Below, in pieces: positions 7,317-15,764 of a stretch of 64,000 nucleotides of DNA. The stretch is taken from positions 1 through 64,000 of the forward strand of contig JADFOJ010000003.1 of the NCBI GenBank assembly GCA_022562915.1, given 5' to 3'. Position numbers and translations under genes: made by a program. The notes beneath the pieces are model-generated. The model made no database searches. It was not told the origin of the DNA and saw nothing but the letters and a program-made list of their open reading frames with translations. This DNA comes from Planctomycetota bacterium (GTDB lineage: Bacteria; Planctomycetota; Phycisphaerae; Phycisphaerales; SM1A02). Within the stretch, counting starts at the first letter, position 1. Each line of letters starts with the position of its first letter.

Positions 7317-9058
7317 TGCACGATATCGCGCAGGACCGTCTCGTCGAAGGTCGTCTCGATCGTTGCGTACTCGGTGAGGGCCCCGGTCGCCGCCGGTTGG
7401 AAGAGGTGATTGAGCCCTTCATAACGCCGGATCGTCACGTCGCCCGGGCCCGAATTGACGGCCTTCTCGATCTGGGGCAGGTTCTGATCGTGGTACACCT
7501 GGAGGTCCAGCGTGCCACCGAGCGCGAGCACCGGGCACCGCACCCGCGCGAGCGCCGGCCTCGGGTCGTACGTGATGAAGAACCGCATCCATGGCGAGAG
7601 GAACTGCTTCACCTGACCGTCCACCGCATTGTCCAACTGCTCGCCCGCGAGGCCGGCCGCCTCGAACTGGACCCGCATGCTCTCTCGCAGCAGGAGCTCG
7701 ACCTCGTCATCCCGCTCGCCGGCCAGGATGATCTCGAACAGGCGCTGCTGCTGTACGCGGTTCGCCGCGATCACCGCTTCGTCGGCGCCGGCGGCCCGCG
7801 CCACCAGTTCGGCCTGCAGTTGCAGGAGCTCGTCGCCGCGGACCCCCGTGCCGGCCAGCAGCACCATGAAGTCCACGTCTTCCGTGAGCCCGGCCACCAT
7901 CGGCGCGATCATGCCTCCCTCGCTGTGACCGATCAGACCGATGCGACCCGGATCGATCCCGTCCACCGTGGCAAGAAACCTCATCGCCGCAAGCACATCG
8001 GTGGCGAAGTCCGCGGTGGTCGCCTCCGCGAACGAGCCCGTTGACCCGGCGGTACCGCGATCGTCACAGCGCAGCACGGCGATGTCCCGGCGCGCCAGGT
8101 AGTCGGCGATCACGAGAAACGGCTTGTGGCCGAAGATCGTTTCGTCGCGTTCCTGCGGGCCCGACCCGGTAATGAGCACGACCGCGGTGAACGGACCGGC
8201 TCCCGACGGGATCGAGAGCGTCCCGGCCAGCATGTGCCCGCCGGGATGTCCGATCGAGACCTCGCGGACCGCGTAGGGATACGGCGGCTCCGGGTGCTGC
8301 GGGCGATTGAAGGTCGGCTCGGCATACTCGGCGTCGCGCGGAAAATCGATCTCCAGGTCGAACGGCCCCTGCTTGAAATGGCCGGTGAGACGCTGCGCGT
8401 CCTGGGAGAGTTCCACGGTGATCGTCGCCGGGTTCACGGGAATGCCGAGTTCGGCGGTGATCGTGTTGCCTTCGCGTCGCACACCGAGCAGCGGCATGCC
8501 CACGAGCCCCTGGGCGGGCACGTCAACCTGGCCGACCCAGTTGCCGCCCGGTGTCTCGGCGAAGACCAGCGTCATCGCCAGTTTCCCGAAGGAGAACTCC
8601 AGCACGCCGCTGAAGGCAAACGGGTCGGGCAGATCCGCGGCGCGCGGGGTGCGGGCGAACTCGAAGGTTCCCTCGGCGTGCTCATCGAGGTCGTAGGTGA
8701 TGGTCCCGGCCAGCCGCTGACCGTCGTCGCTGATCCGCCCCTGGAACCGGGCCGACGCCGAGGGCAGCACGAGTGCAACCGAACGCCCGTCGATCTCGAC
8801 GTCGTCGCACGGCGCGTTGACCGCCATCGCCGAGAGCAGCGTCATCGTCGCGGTGTACCCGCCGGCGTCGCCGGGCTTGATCAGCAGCGCCGCCCAGGTC
8901 AGCGGGACCCGATCGGACTCGACGTTGCCGAGCCAGGTACCCGCCGCGGGACGGTCGTGGTCGTACTGGAACGACTCCTCGTAGAACTCGACCTGGCCGG
9001 TCGCCGCCGCCGCCATGGCGGCCGCGAGCGACAGGCACGACAGCATACGTCCGGTCAT
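7289..9058 (-). CDS. Secreted alpha/beta hydrolase
   Basis: 589 residues. The ATG at 9058 is chosen because GGAG lies 6 nt upstream; the upstream ATG at 9070 would include that RBS. An N-terminal signal peptide (MTGRMLSCLSLAAAMAAAAT) is followed by about 230 residues of beta-rich sequence and a catalytic domain with nucleophile elbow GHSEGG (Ser near 379), an oxyanion region after LITGSGPQERDE, and a C-terminal His in EGLNHLFQP. The layout matches secreted prolyl-oligopeptidase-like or acyl esterases with an accessory N-terminal domain. Substrate unknown. It overlaps trmB by 28 nt. Confidence 0.85.
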   Translation of the reverse strand: MTGRMLSCLSLAAAMAAAATGQVEFYEESFQYDHDRPAAGTWLGNVESDRVPLTWAALLIKPGDAGGYTATMTLLSAMAVNAPCDDVEIDGRSVALVLPSASARFQGRISDDGQRLAGTITYDLDEHAEGTFEFARTPRAADLPDPFAFSGVLEFSFGKLAMTLVFAETPGGNWVGQVDVPAQGLVGMPLLGVRREGNTITAELGIPVNPATITVELSQDAQRLTGHFKQGPFDLEIDFPRDAEYAEPTFNRPQHPEPPYPYAVREVSIGHPGGHMLAGTLSIPSGAGPFTAVVLITGSGPQERDETIFGHKPFLVIADYLARRDIAVLRCDDRGTAGSTGSFAEATTADFATDVLAAMRFLATVDGIDPGRIGLIGHSEGGMIAPMVAGLTEDVDFMVLLAGTGVRGDELLQLQAELVARAAGADEAVIAANRVQQQRLFEIILAGERDDEVELLLRESMRVQFEAAGLAGEQLDNAVDGQVKQFLSPWMRFFITYDPRPALARVRCPVLALGGTLDLQVYHDQNLPQIEKAVNSGPGDVTIRRYEGLNHLFQPAATGALTEYATIETTFDETVLRDIVQWIHARSGS

Positions 9059-9143
9059 GTCGGTCTCCATTCCGTGAACACGCGGGGTTCCCTGCCGGAG
9101 CCCTCATTGCCACGATGTCTGTCCGACCGGGCGATGTCCGATT

Positions 9144-9548
9144 TCACCCCGAACCGGACACGCGTGCGACCTCGGCCGGCGCCGGGTCGTAGCGGAGCAG
9201 CTCGGCGATCCCGTTGCGCTCATCACAGATCGCGACACACGGCCTGTGCGTCGCCATCTCCTCGGGCGTCATGTCCGCGAACGACATGATCAGGATGTGG
9301 TGGCCGATCTCGGTGAGGTGGGCCGCCGCGCCGTTGACCACCACTGAGCCGGAGCCGCGCTCGCCCCCCAAGACATAGGTTTCAAAGCGGGCGCCGGTCT
9401 CGCAGTCGGCAACGAGGATCTTTTCGTTGACGACCATGCCCGTGGCCTCCAGCAGCACCGGATCGATGGTGACCGAGCCCATGTAGTCCGGGTTGCTGTC
9501 CGTGACCACGGCTCGATGAATCTTGGCAAAGAGGACCTGTCGAAGCAT
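9144..9548 (-). CDS. panD: Aspartate 1-decarboxylase precursor
   Basis: 134 residues. PanD makes beta-alanine for pantothenate and needs self-cleavage at Gly24-Ser25 to form its pyruvoyl group. With the start at 9548 (MLRQVLFAKIHRAVVT) the cleavage site DYMGSVTID falls exactly at Gly24-Ser25, which supports this start over the GTG six codons upstream. There is no RBS, but TATCCT lies 8 nt upstream (9557-9562), so the mRNA may be leaderless. panB of the same pathway is 34 kb away in this window. Confidence 0.95.
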   Translation of the reverse strand: MLRQVLFAKIHRAVVTDSNPDYMGSVTIDPVLLEATGMVVNEKILVADCETGARFETYVLGGERGSGSVVVNGAAAHLTEIGHHILIMSFADMTPEEMATHRPCVAICDERNGIAELLRYDPAPAEVARVSGSG

Positions 9549-9575
9549 GGGGTACAAGGATAGCACCGCCGGCGG

Positions 9576-9980
9576 CTACTCGGAGTTCGTGGGTGCCCCT
9601 GACTCCGGTTGCCAGGGGACGACGATCGCGTCGGACCACAGCCCCTCCAGGTCGTAGTGGGTCCGCTGGTCCGGCTCGAAGAGGTGGACCATCACGCCGA
9701 CAAAATCCACGACGACCCACGTCACCCTATTGTCAAGGTCCGTCCGGAACACGGGGTGGTCGCGGTCCCGGCCCAGGTCCGACAGCTCGTCGGCCAGCGA
9801 TTTCATCTGCCGATCGCTCGTGCCCGACCCGATCAGCACGTAGTCGCAGACCTGGCTGAGGCCACGGACGTCGAGCAGCCGGACGGCTTCGCAGTGTCGG
9901 TCGGCGAGAAGCCGGGCCGCTTCGATCGCGAAGTCGCGCAGCCTGGTGATCTCCTGCTTCACGCCGGCGGGTGCGTTCAT
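9576..9980 (-). CDS. rsfS: Ribosomal silencing factor
   Basis: 134 residues, normal size. RsfS binds ribosomal protein uL14 and blocks subunit joining in poor growth conditions. Typical family segments are present: CDYVLIGSGTSDRQMKSLAD and WVVVDFVGVMVHLFEPDQR, ending in the YDLEGLWSDA motif. It lies 4 nt after hppA on the same strand and is likely co-transcribed. panD follows after 27 nt. Confidence 0.95.
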   Translation of the reverse strand: MNAPAGVKQEITRLRDFAIEAARLLADRHCEAVRLLDVRGLSQVCDYVLIGSGTSDRQMKSLADELSDLGRDRDHPVFRTDLDNRVTWVVVDFVGVMVHLFEPDQRTHYDLEGLWSDAIVVPWQPESGAPTNSE

Positions 9981-9984
9981 GTAA

Positions 9985-12537
9985 TCAGCCGAGTCCGATC
10001 CACGACATGATGGGGGGAGAGAACTTGACGATCAACCCGGCGAACACGACCGACACGATCGCGATGAGCTTGATCAGGATATTCAACGACGGGCCGGAGG
10101 TGTCCTTGAACGGATCGCCGACGGTGTCGCCGACCACGCTCGCCTTGTGCGGGTCGGAGCCCTTGCCGCCGAGGTGTCCCATCTCGATGTACTTCTTGGC
10201 GTTGTCCCACGCGCCGCCGGCGTTGGCCATGAAGATGGCGAGCGCGAAGCCGCTCGTGAGTCCACCGGTCAGCAGGCCCATGACACCGCCCACGCCGAGT
10301 ACGAGCCCCACGATGACCGGCGCCGCGATGGCCATGATCGCCGGCACGATCATCTCTTTCTGGGCGCCGGCGGTCGAGATCTTCACGCATTCGGCGTAGT
10401 CGGGGTACTGCTGACCGGCGACGGTGATCTTCATCGGCCATTTCATGGGGTCGGCGATGTCCTCTTCGCTGAGCCCCGCCTTCCTGAACCCCTCGCGCAT
10501 GATGCCGAACTGGCGGCGGCACTCGTTCATCATCCGGTGGGCCGCCCGGCCGACCGCCTGCATCGTCATGGCGCAGAACACGAATGCGAGCAGGACCCCG
10601 AGAAAAATCCCGCCCAGGACGCGGGGGTTCATCAGCGTCACGTCGTAATAGGTGAGGACCTGCTGAATCGTGGCCCGGTCGGTCGGGACGATCTGGACGT
10701 TCTTGCCCTCGATGTTCGTGTGATAGCTGTTGGTGTCCTCGTCGAGCTCATTGTCGATCTGGTAGCGGTTGCCGACCTCGAGCTTGTCGTCGATCGCCGT
10801 GAGAACCCGATCGGACGCCAACAGGACCCCGCCGAAGGCGCCGTCTTCGCCGACCACGGTGAACGTCCCGTACCCGCGATACTCCGCGACATGGCCACCC
10901 GTCGCGGAATCGACCAGGGCGGCCACGGCGGCGTCCTCGGTCAACTGGCTGTTGAGATTGGTCTGCACCACCGACACGTACGCCGCCAGCAGCGCCAGCG
11001 CCGTCAGCGCCGCGGAGCCGATCGCGAAGCCCTTGCCGGTGGCCGCGGTCGTGTTGCCGAGCGAGTCGAGCATGTCCGTGCGCTCGCGCACGAATGCAGG
11101 CTGCCCGGTCATCTCGGCGTTGCCGCCGGCGTTGTCGGCGATCGGGCCGTACGCGTCGGTGGCGAGCGTGATGCCGAGCGTCGAGAGCATGCCGACCGCG
11201 GCGATGCCCACGCCGTAGAGCCCCAGCAGGAAGTTCTCCTGGCCGCCGGCGAGATTGAACGCCGTAATGATGGCGACCACGATCGTCGAGATCGGCACCC
11301 ACGTGGAGATCATGCCGACCGCGGTTCCGGCGATGATCACCGTCGCGGGCCCGGTCTCGGCCTGCTTGGCGATCATCCGTGTCGGTCTGTGCTCGTAGCT
11401 CGTGTAGTACTCGGTGAACCAGGCAATGACCAGGCCCGCCATGAGACCGGTCGCGATCGCACCCCACAAGCCGATGCCGTTCACGGCATCGACGCTCTTG
11501 AACAGAGAGACGAACAGTCCGATCGCCACGAGTGCCGTGATCGCCGACGCGACCCACACACCGCTGTGCAGGCTCTTGAGAAGTTGACCGAAGGTGGCGT
11601 TTTCCTTCGTGCGGACGACCTTGACGCCCACCAGCGAGGCCAGGATGCCGATCCCGGCGAGTGCCATCGGGGCCACGGCAAGTTTCATCCCTACGGCAGC
11701 AGACTCGTCCCCGAGGCCCATGCCGTACGCGGCGGCCGCCCCCAGCGCCATCGAGGCCAGGATGGAACCGTAATAGCTCTCGTAGAGATCCGCCCCCATC
11801 CCGGCGACGTCGCCGACGTTGTCGCCCACGTTGTCGGCGATGGTGGCGGGGTTGCGGGGATCGTCCTCGGGAATGCCTGCCTCGATCTTGCCCACCAGGT
11901 CCGCACCGACGTCGGCCGCCTTGGTGAAGATCCCGCCGCCGACGCGGGCGAACAGCGCCTGCGTGGACGCGCCCATGCCGTAGGTGAGCATGACCGTCGT
12001 GATGCCGACCAGCGTCATGGACTCCGGCGCCGCCACGTTCCATATCGCGAACCACACCGAGATATCCAGCAGTGCGAATCCCACGACGATCAGCCCCATG
12101 ACCGCCCCGGCGCGGAAGGCGACCCTCAGTCCCTCGTTGAGCGACTGCTTGACGGCGAACGTGGTGCGCGCGGAGGCATTGGTGGCCATCTTCATGCCTA
12201 ACCAGCCGCAGGTACCGGAGAAGACGCAGGCGAACAGGACGCCGACGGGTGTCACCAGGCTCAGGATGCCGGCGAATCCGAGACCGGTCAGGATCAGCAG
12301 CAGGACGGCGAACACCATCGCCACGACCTTGTACTGGCGCTTGAGGTACGCCATCGCACCCGCACGGACCGCCGAGGCGATCTCGATCATGTCGTCGTCA
12401 CCCTCGGGGTACGCCATGACGTTCCGGCTCAGCAACAGGGCCGATACCAGCGCCGCAACGGCCGCGACAGGCGCGACGAACCAGACCCATGCCTCGGTGA
12501 CAATCATCGACAGATCGGCGAGCACGAACACGTTCAC
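9985..12537 (-). CDS. hppA: Membrane-bound ion-pumping pyrophosphatase
   Basis: 850 residues and about 16 membrane helices. It hydrolyses pyrophosphate to pump H+ or Na+. Core motifs DVGADLVGKIEAGIPEDDPR and NVGDNVGDVAGMGADLYE are intact, as is the C-terminal GDTVGDPFKDTSGPS. The segment GNTTAATGKGFAIGSAA has Ala where K+-independent enzymes have Lys, so this should be the K+-dependent class. The GTG start at 12537 is chosen because GGAGG sits 7 nt upstream; longer starts overlap it. A hydrophilic insert of about 90 residues near 520-610 (ELDEDTNSYHTNIEGK) is longer than in typical members. Confidence 0.95.
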   Translation of the reverse strand: MNVFVLADLSMIVTEAWVWFVAPVAAVAALVSALLLSRNVMAYPEGDDDMIEIASAVRAGAMAYLKRQYKVVAMVFAVLLLILTGLGFAGILSLVTPVGVLFACVFSGTCGWLGMKMATNASARTTFAVKQSLNEGLRVAFRAGAVMGLIVVGFALLDISVWFAIWNVAAPESMTLVGITTVMLTYGMGASTQALFARVGGGIFTKAADVGADLVGKIEAGIPEDDPRNPATIADNVGDNVGDVAGMGADLYESYYGSILASMALGAAAAYGMGLGDESAAVGMKLAVAPMALAGIGILASLVGVKVVRTKENATFGQLLKSLHSGVWVASAITALVAIGLFVSLFKSVDAVNGIGLWGAIATGLMAGLVIAWFTEYYTSYEHRPTRMIAKQAETGPATVIIAGTAVGMISTWVPISTIVVAIITAFNLAGGQENFLLGLYGVGIAAVGMLSTLGITLATDAYGPIADNAGGNAEMTGQPAFVRERTDMLDSLGNTTAATGKGFAIGSAALTALALLAAYVSVVQTNLNSQLTEDAAVAALVDSATGGHVAEYRGYGTFTVVGEDGAFGGVLLASDRVLTAIDDKLEVGNRYQIDNELDEDTNSYHTNIEGKNVQIVPTDRATIQQVLTYYDVTLMNPRVLGGIFLGVLLAFVFCAMTMQAVGRAAHRMMNECRRQFGIMREGFRKAGLSEEDIADPMKWPMKITVAGQQYPDYAECVKISTAGAQKEMIVPAIMAIAAPVIVGLVLGVGGVMGLLTGGLTSGFALAIFMANAGGAWDNAKKYIEMGHLGGKGSDPHKASVVGDTVGDPFKDTSGPSLNILIKLIAIVSVVFAGLIVKFSPPIMSWIGLG

Positions 12538-12558
12538 GTTGTTGACCTCCATCCACGA

Positions 12559-12580
12559 CTGCGCGGCAAGAACCGCGCAG
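12559..12580. other. Hairpin between rpsU and hppA
   Basis: CTGCGCGG / CCGCGCAG pair perfectly over 8 bp around a 6-nt loop. It lies in the hppA leader, 22 nt upstream of the start codon on the minus strand. There is no T-run, so it is not a clear terminator for rpsU; it may lower read-through or fold in the hppA leader. Confidence 0.4.
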
Positions 12581-12638
12581 CTAGGCAATGCAGCGTTCTG
12601 CTCTTACCGGTACAGCGGTCTCGACCTTCGGGTGCAAG

Positions 12639-12869
12639 CTAGCGCTTCCGGGGAGGTCGGGCAGGCCGGGAAGCCTGCGGACCTTCCTTGACCCGAATCG
12701 ATCGCGCAATGGACTTGCGCAAGGCACGGCGGCGGCGTTCCGAGGGTTTCTCGAAATACTGCCGGCGCTTGATCTCCTTGGTCAGGCCCTCTTTTTCACA
12801 GAGCTTCTTGAACCGACGAAGCATCTGCTCGACCGATTCACCGTTGCGGGCCTTGACACGAATCGCCAT
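12639..12869 (-). CDS. rpsU: 30S ribosomal protein S21
   Basis: 76 residues, very basic. The family pattern is clear: VKARNGESVEQMLRRFKKLC, then the RRQYFEKPSERRRR segment and a lysine/arginine tail. An RBS-like GAGAGGA lies about 10 nt upstream of the ATG. A good sigma70-type promoter is present further upstream (12904-12932). It is transcribed toward hppA. Confidence 0.95.
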   Translation of the reverse strand: MAIRVKARNGESVEQMLRRFKKLCEKEGLTKEIKRRQYFEKPSERRRRALRKSIARSIRVKEGPQASRPARPPRKR

Positions 12870-12903
12870 AGCGCAGCTGTCCTCTCAAGTCAGCGAATCA
12901 AGC

Positions 12904-12932
12904 ATTAGAGTGAAGAACACCTGCCCTTGCAA
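12904..12932 (-). promoter_or_regulatory. Sigma70-type promoter of rpsU
   Basis: On the minus strand, TTGCAA (12932-12927), a 17-nt spacer and TCTAAT (12909-12904). The -10 ends 34 nt before the rpsU ATG. Spacing and hexamers are close to consensus. Confidence 0.6.
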
Positions 12933-13010
12933 GGGACAGGCCCCAAGGATAGGCGCGCCGGTGGCCTGCGGCCCTTGCCCGGGCCGGGGCTCCTGTGCGA
13001 TGATGGGCCG

Positions 13011-13550
13011 ATGACGAGTCGACTCCTGCTGGCCGCGATCGTGCTGACCACCACCGCCTGCGAGCAGCAGGACCCCATCGCCCCCGCCGGGCCTCCCGCG
13101 ACGGGCTCGCCGAAGGGCTCCCGGTGGCATTCGATCGGGGGGTCGGCCATGGTCGCCGCGGCACCGGCCGAGGCGTTTCCGGAACTCGCGGCTGCCATGG
13201 AGCAGGCCCGCTCCACGGCCGGCGAGGCGCGACAGCGGTGGGCGCTGGACCCGAAGCCGGCCGTGGACGGCACCCGCTGGGCAGTCAAATGGGCGGCTCC
13301 GACTGTCGGCGGCGGTGTCGAGCACCTCTGGGTCCACCCGACCAGCTGGTCGCGTCATCGGATCGAGGGATGGCTGGTCAACTCGCCGCGGGGCACACTG
13401 GCGTGTGGCCGCAGGGAAGGGGCACTGGTCAGCTTTGCCGCCGAGGAGCTTTCGGACTGGGTGCACTATGGCACGGGGACCAACGGGAGCCCGATCGAGG
13501 GGGGGTTCACGATCCCGGTGCTCGAAACACGGTACGGGCAGCCGCACTGA
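13011..13550 (+). CDS. DUF2314 (YegJ-like) lipoprotein
   Basis: 179 residues from ATG 13011. It begins with a lipoprotein signal peptide and lipobox LTTTAC, so Cys19 or nearby would be lipidated. The mature part has an N-terminal region with AAAPAEAFPELAAAMEQARS and a C-terminal domain with VEHLWVHPTSW, a phrase typical of DUF2314. The family has no known activity. It stands alone, divergent from rpsU and 149 nt upstream of the PilZ gene. Confidence 0.75.
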   Translation: MTSRLLLAAIVLTTTACEQQDPIAPAGPPATGSPKGSRWHSIGGSAMVAAAPAEAFPELAAAMEQARSTAGEARQRWALDPKPAVDGTRWAVKWAAPTVGGGVEHLWVHPTSWSRHRIEGWLVNSPRGTLACGRREGALVSFAAEELSDWVHYGTGTNGSPIEGGFTIPVLETRYGQPH

Positions 13551-13699
13551 CTATCGGCTGTCGCGACGGGCCCGCCCGTTGTGCAGAACGCTCAGATGCA
13601 CTGCACCACGGCCGCGAACGTATGACGGGCTTTTCCTGCGCGCCCGTCGGGGCGACAACAACACGGAGGGATTCCGTATCCACAGAAGGCGGTGGGCTC

Positions 13700-14965
13700 G
13701 TGGCGAGGGCGAAGGTCAAAACCAGCGGCAGTACCCGATCAGTCGCTGCCGACAGCGCCGCGGTCGCGGCTCTGGCCGGGACGCTCGAATCGCTGCTGGC
13801 GCAATCTCAGGCATCAGCGGACCGGCTCACGAGGCTGCTGGCACAGGCACACGGCGTCCAGGCCGGGCCCGCCGCGGCCGAGGTCGTGCCGCCGAGGGAC
13901 GATTCCCGGACCGACCAACTGGAGACGGCGCGAGCGGTGGCCGAAGCCGCCGATCAGGCCAAGAGCTGCTTCCTCGCCGCCATGAGCCGTGAGTTGCGGA
14001 CCCCCGTGGACGGCCTGGCCCGGATGATCGAGCTGCTCCAGCAGACCGACATCGACGACGAGCAACGTCGCTACCTTCGCACGGCCAACCAGTCGGTGTG
14101 CGCCCTGCTGAGCCTGCTCGACAGCGTCCTTTCGATGTCCAAGGTCGATGCGGCGGTGATCGAGCTCCGCACGACCGACTTCGAGCTGCGCCGCATCGTC
14201 GACGACGTGATCGCCCTGGGTGGTCCGGTGGCCGGCAGGAAGGGGCTCCGACTCACCGGTGACGTACGACCGGAGGTGCCCTCACTGCTGCGAGGCGAAC
14301 CAGGGCGCTTGAGACAGATACTGCTGTACACCATTCGCAGGGCGATCCAGTTCGCCGCTCACGGCGAGATCGCGCTGAGCGTGGCGGTCGAATCGACGGG
14401 CGACTGCACCACGACGATCCGGTTCACGATCCGTCACACGGACACCGAGGTGTCGCGCGACGAGTTCGACCGCGCCTTCGCGCCCAACTCTCACCTGGAC
14501 GGTCGGCGGGCGTCCTCACCCGGCGGCCGGGGCCTCGGCCTCACCATCGCCCGGCACCTCGTCGAGCTGATGGGCGGTCGCATCGACATCGAGAAGAACA
14601 ACGGACGCGGCTTCACGGTCTGGTTCACCATCCCGTTGGACAACTATCGCCGGCTTGGCGATGAGCGCCGCGCCCACGGTCGTCTGCAGCAGGAGCTTCT
14701 GCAGAGCAGCCTCGGCCCGGTGCTGAATCTGTCCATGGGCGGGATGCGCGTCCGATCCAACAAGCCCGCAAAGGGCACCATCGACGTGGAATTGCTGGAC
14801 CTGGAGAGCCCGGTAACGGTCCGCGCGGAGGTCATGTGGACGCGCAGGATCGGCTTTCGCAAGTACGAGGTCGGGCTGAACTTTCCGCACGTGCCGCCGG
14901 ACATCGCCAAGCAACTGACCCGCGTCTCGCTGAACCACCGCTTGCGGCGTCTGCTTGGGTTGTGA
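13700..14965 (+). CDS. Degenerate histidine kinase fused to a PilZ domain
   Basis: 421 residues from GTG 13700 (GAAGGCGG upstream); an ATG at 13622 would add 26. Residues ~75-160 form a HisKA-like helical hairpin whose H box reads MSRELRTP, with Arg97 in place of the phospho-acceptor His. Residues ~195-313 are HATPase_c-like, but the N-box Asn is Arg214 and the G1 glycines are lost (TDTEVS, near 247); only the G2 box GLGLTIARHL is intact. Residues ~318-405 are a PilZ domain with both c-di-GMP signatures, RAHGR (RxxxR) and NLSMGG (NxSxxG). It probably cannot autophosphorylate and may be a c-di-GMP-responsive scaffold. Confidence 0.85.
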   Translation: MARAKVKTSGSTRSVAADSAAVAALAGTLESLLAQSQASADRLTRLLAQAHGVQAGPAAAEVVPPRDDSRTDQLETARAVAEAADQAKSCFLAAMSRELRTPVDGLARMIELLQQTDIDDEQRRYLRTANQSVCALLSLLDSVLSMSKVDAAVIELRTTDFELRRIVDDVIALGGPVAGRKGLRLTGDVRPEVPSLLRGEPGRLRQILLYTIRRAIQFAAHGEIALSVAVESTGDCTTTIRFTIRHTDTEVSRDEFDRAFAPNSHLDGRRASSPGGRGLGLTIARHLVELMGGRIDIEKNNGRGFTVWFTIPLDNYRRLGDERRAHGRLQQELLQSSLGPVLNLSMGGMRVRSNKPAKGTIDVELLDLESPVTVRAEVMWTRRIGFRKYEVGLNFPHVPPDIAKQLTRVSLNHRLRRLLGL

Positions 14966-14970
14966 CCCGG

Positions 14971-15096
14971 CTGAGCCCGTGAGGGGAAGAAGAAAATAGA
15001 CCGGGAGTATTTTTCGGGCTGCGGTCGCCGCGCAACAGCGGGCCACCGGCCGAAAATTACTCCCGGTCTATTTTCTTCTTCCCCTCACGGGCTCAG
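14971..15096. repeat. 126-bp inverted repeat between convergent genes
   Basis: Arms 14971-15018 and 15049-15096 match almost perfectly: the first 40 bp are identical in inverted order, including GAGGGGAAGAAGAAAATAGA and CCGGGAGTA. The right arm contains the last codons and stop of pdxH (15085-15087); the left arm repeats that sequence directly after the PilZ gene. It shares TAGACCGGG with the palindrome at 6610-6656. As RNA from either side it would form a long hairpin, probably a bidirectional terminator. Confidence 0.9.
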
Positions 15097-15690
15097 CCGC
15101 TGGATCGCCCACCCACCCTGGTCGAGACGCGTGTAGATCGCCCGGTCGTGCACGCGATCCAGCCGTCCCTGCCAGAACTCGATCCGCTGCAGGGCGACCC
15201 TGTATCCGCCCCAGTGCGGCGGACGCGGCACGGGGGCCCCTTCGAAGCGGCGTGCGGCCTCGGCCACGGCGGCCTCGAGGGCCGCGCGATTCTCGACCGG
15301 TTGCGACTGCCGGCTGGCCCAGGCACCCAGTTGTGCGCCGCGGGGCCGGCCGGCGAAGTACGCATCGCTCTCGGCGTCGTCCACGTGGCTGACGCTGCCC
15401 TCGATGCAGATCTGGCGGAGCAGCGAGTCCCAGTGCAGCAGCAGGGCCGCCGGCGAGCCGGAATCGAGCGCCACGCCCTTGCGGCTCCGGCGATTCGTGT
15501 AGAAGACGGCGCCTCGCTCGTCGAAACCCTTGAGCAGGACGGTCCGCAACGACAGGCTGCCGTCAGGATCCACCGTCGCCAGCGACATCGCATGGGGATT
15601 GATCAGCGCCGTTGTCGCCGCCACCTCCAGCCAGCATTGGACCTGGGCGACCGGATCGGCGGGAGGATTGTCAAAGTCCATATCCGTCAT
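15085..15690 (-). CDS. pdxH: Pyridoxamine 5'-phosphate oxidase
   Basis: 201 residues. PdxH is an FMN enzyme that oxidises PNP/PMP to PLP. Family motifs seen: MSLATVDPDGSLSLRTVLLKG, FYTNRRSRKG for FMN phosphate, ALLLHWDSLLRQICIEG, and the C-terminal PLP-site segment PPHWGGYRV...EFWQGRLDRVHDR. The C-terminus ends RLSP, as in the usual RL.P pattern. An upstream TATAGT (15720-15725 on the minus strand) may be its -10. Its stop lies in the inverted repeat. Confidence 0.96.
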   Translation of the reverse strand: MTDMDFDNPPADPVAQVQCWLEVAATTALINPHAMSLATVDPDGSLSLRTVLLKGFDERGAVFYTNRRSRKGVALDSGSPAALLLHWDSLLRQICIEGSVSHVDDAESDAYFAGRPRGAQLGAWASRQSQPVENRAALEAAVAEAARRFEGAPVPRPPHWGGYRVALQRIEFWQGRLDRVHDRAIYTRLDQGGWAIQRLSP

Positions 15691-15764
15691 GGTGCTGCAG
15701 AACTCCGCGCGAATCCGATACTATAAGAGGAGAGCCCGTGCCGCCCACTGGAGGAACCGGGTCG

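Noticed and set aside
10147-12201. A 684-codon open frame on the plus strand opposite hppA (and other long antisense frames opposite trpS, purL, hydrolase and thiC genes).
   Set aside because: High GC makes long open frames common opposite real genes. These have no RBS, show Arg/His/Asp-rich composition and sit entirely antisense to a gene with clear family motifs.
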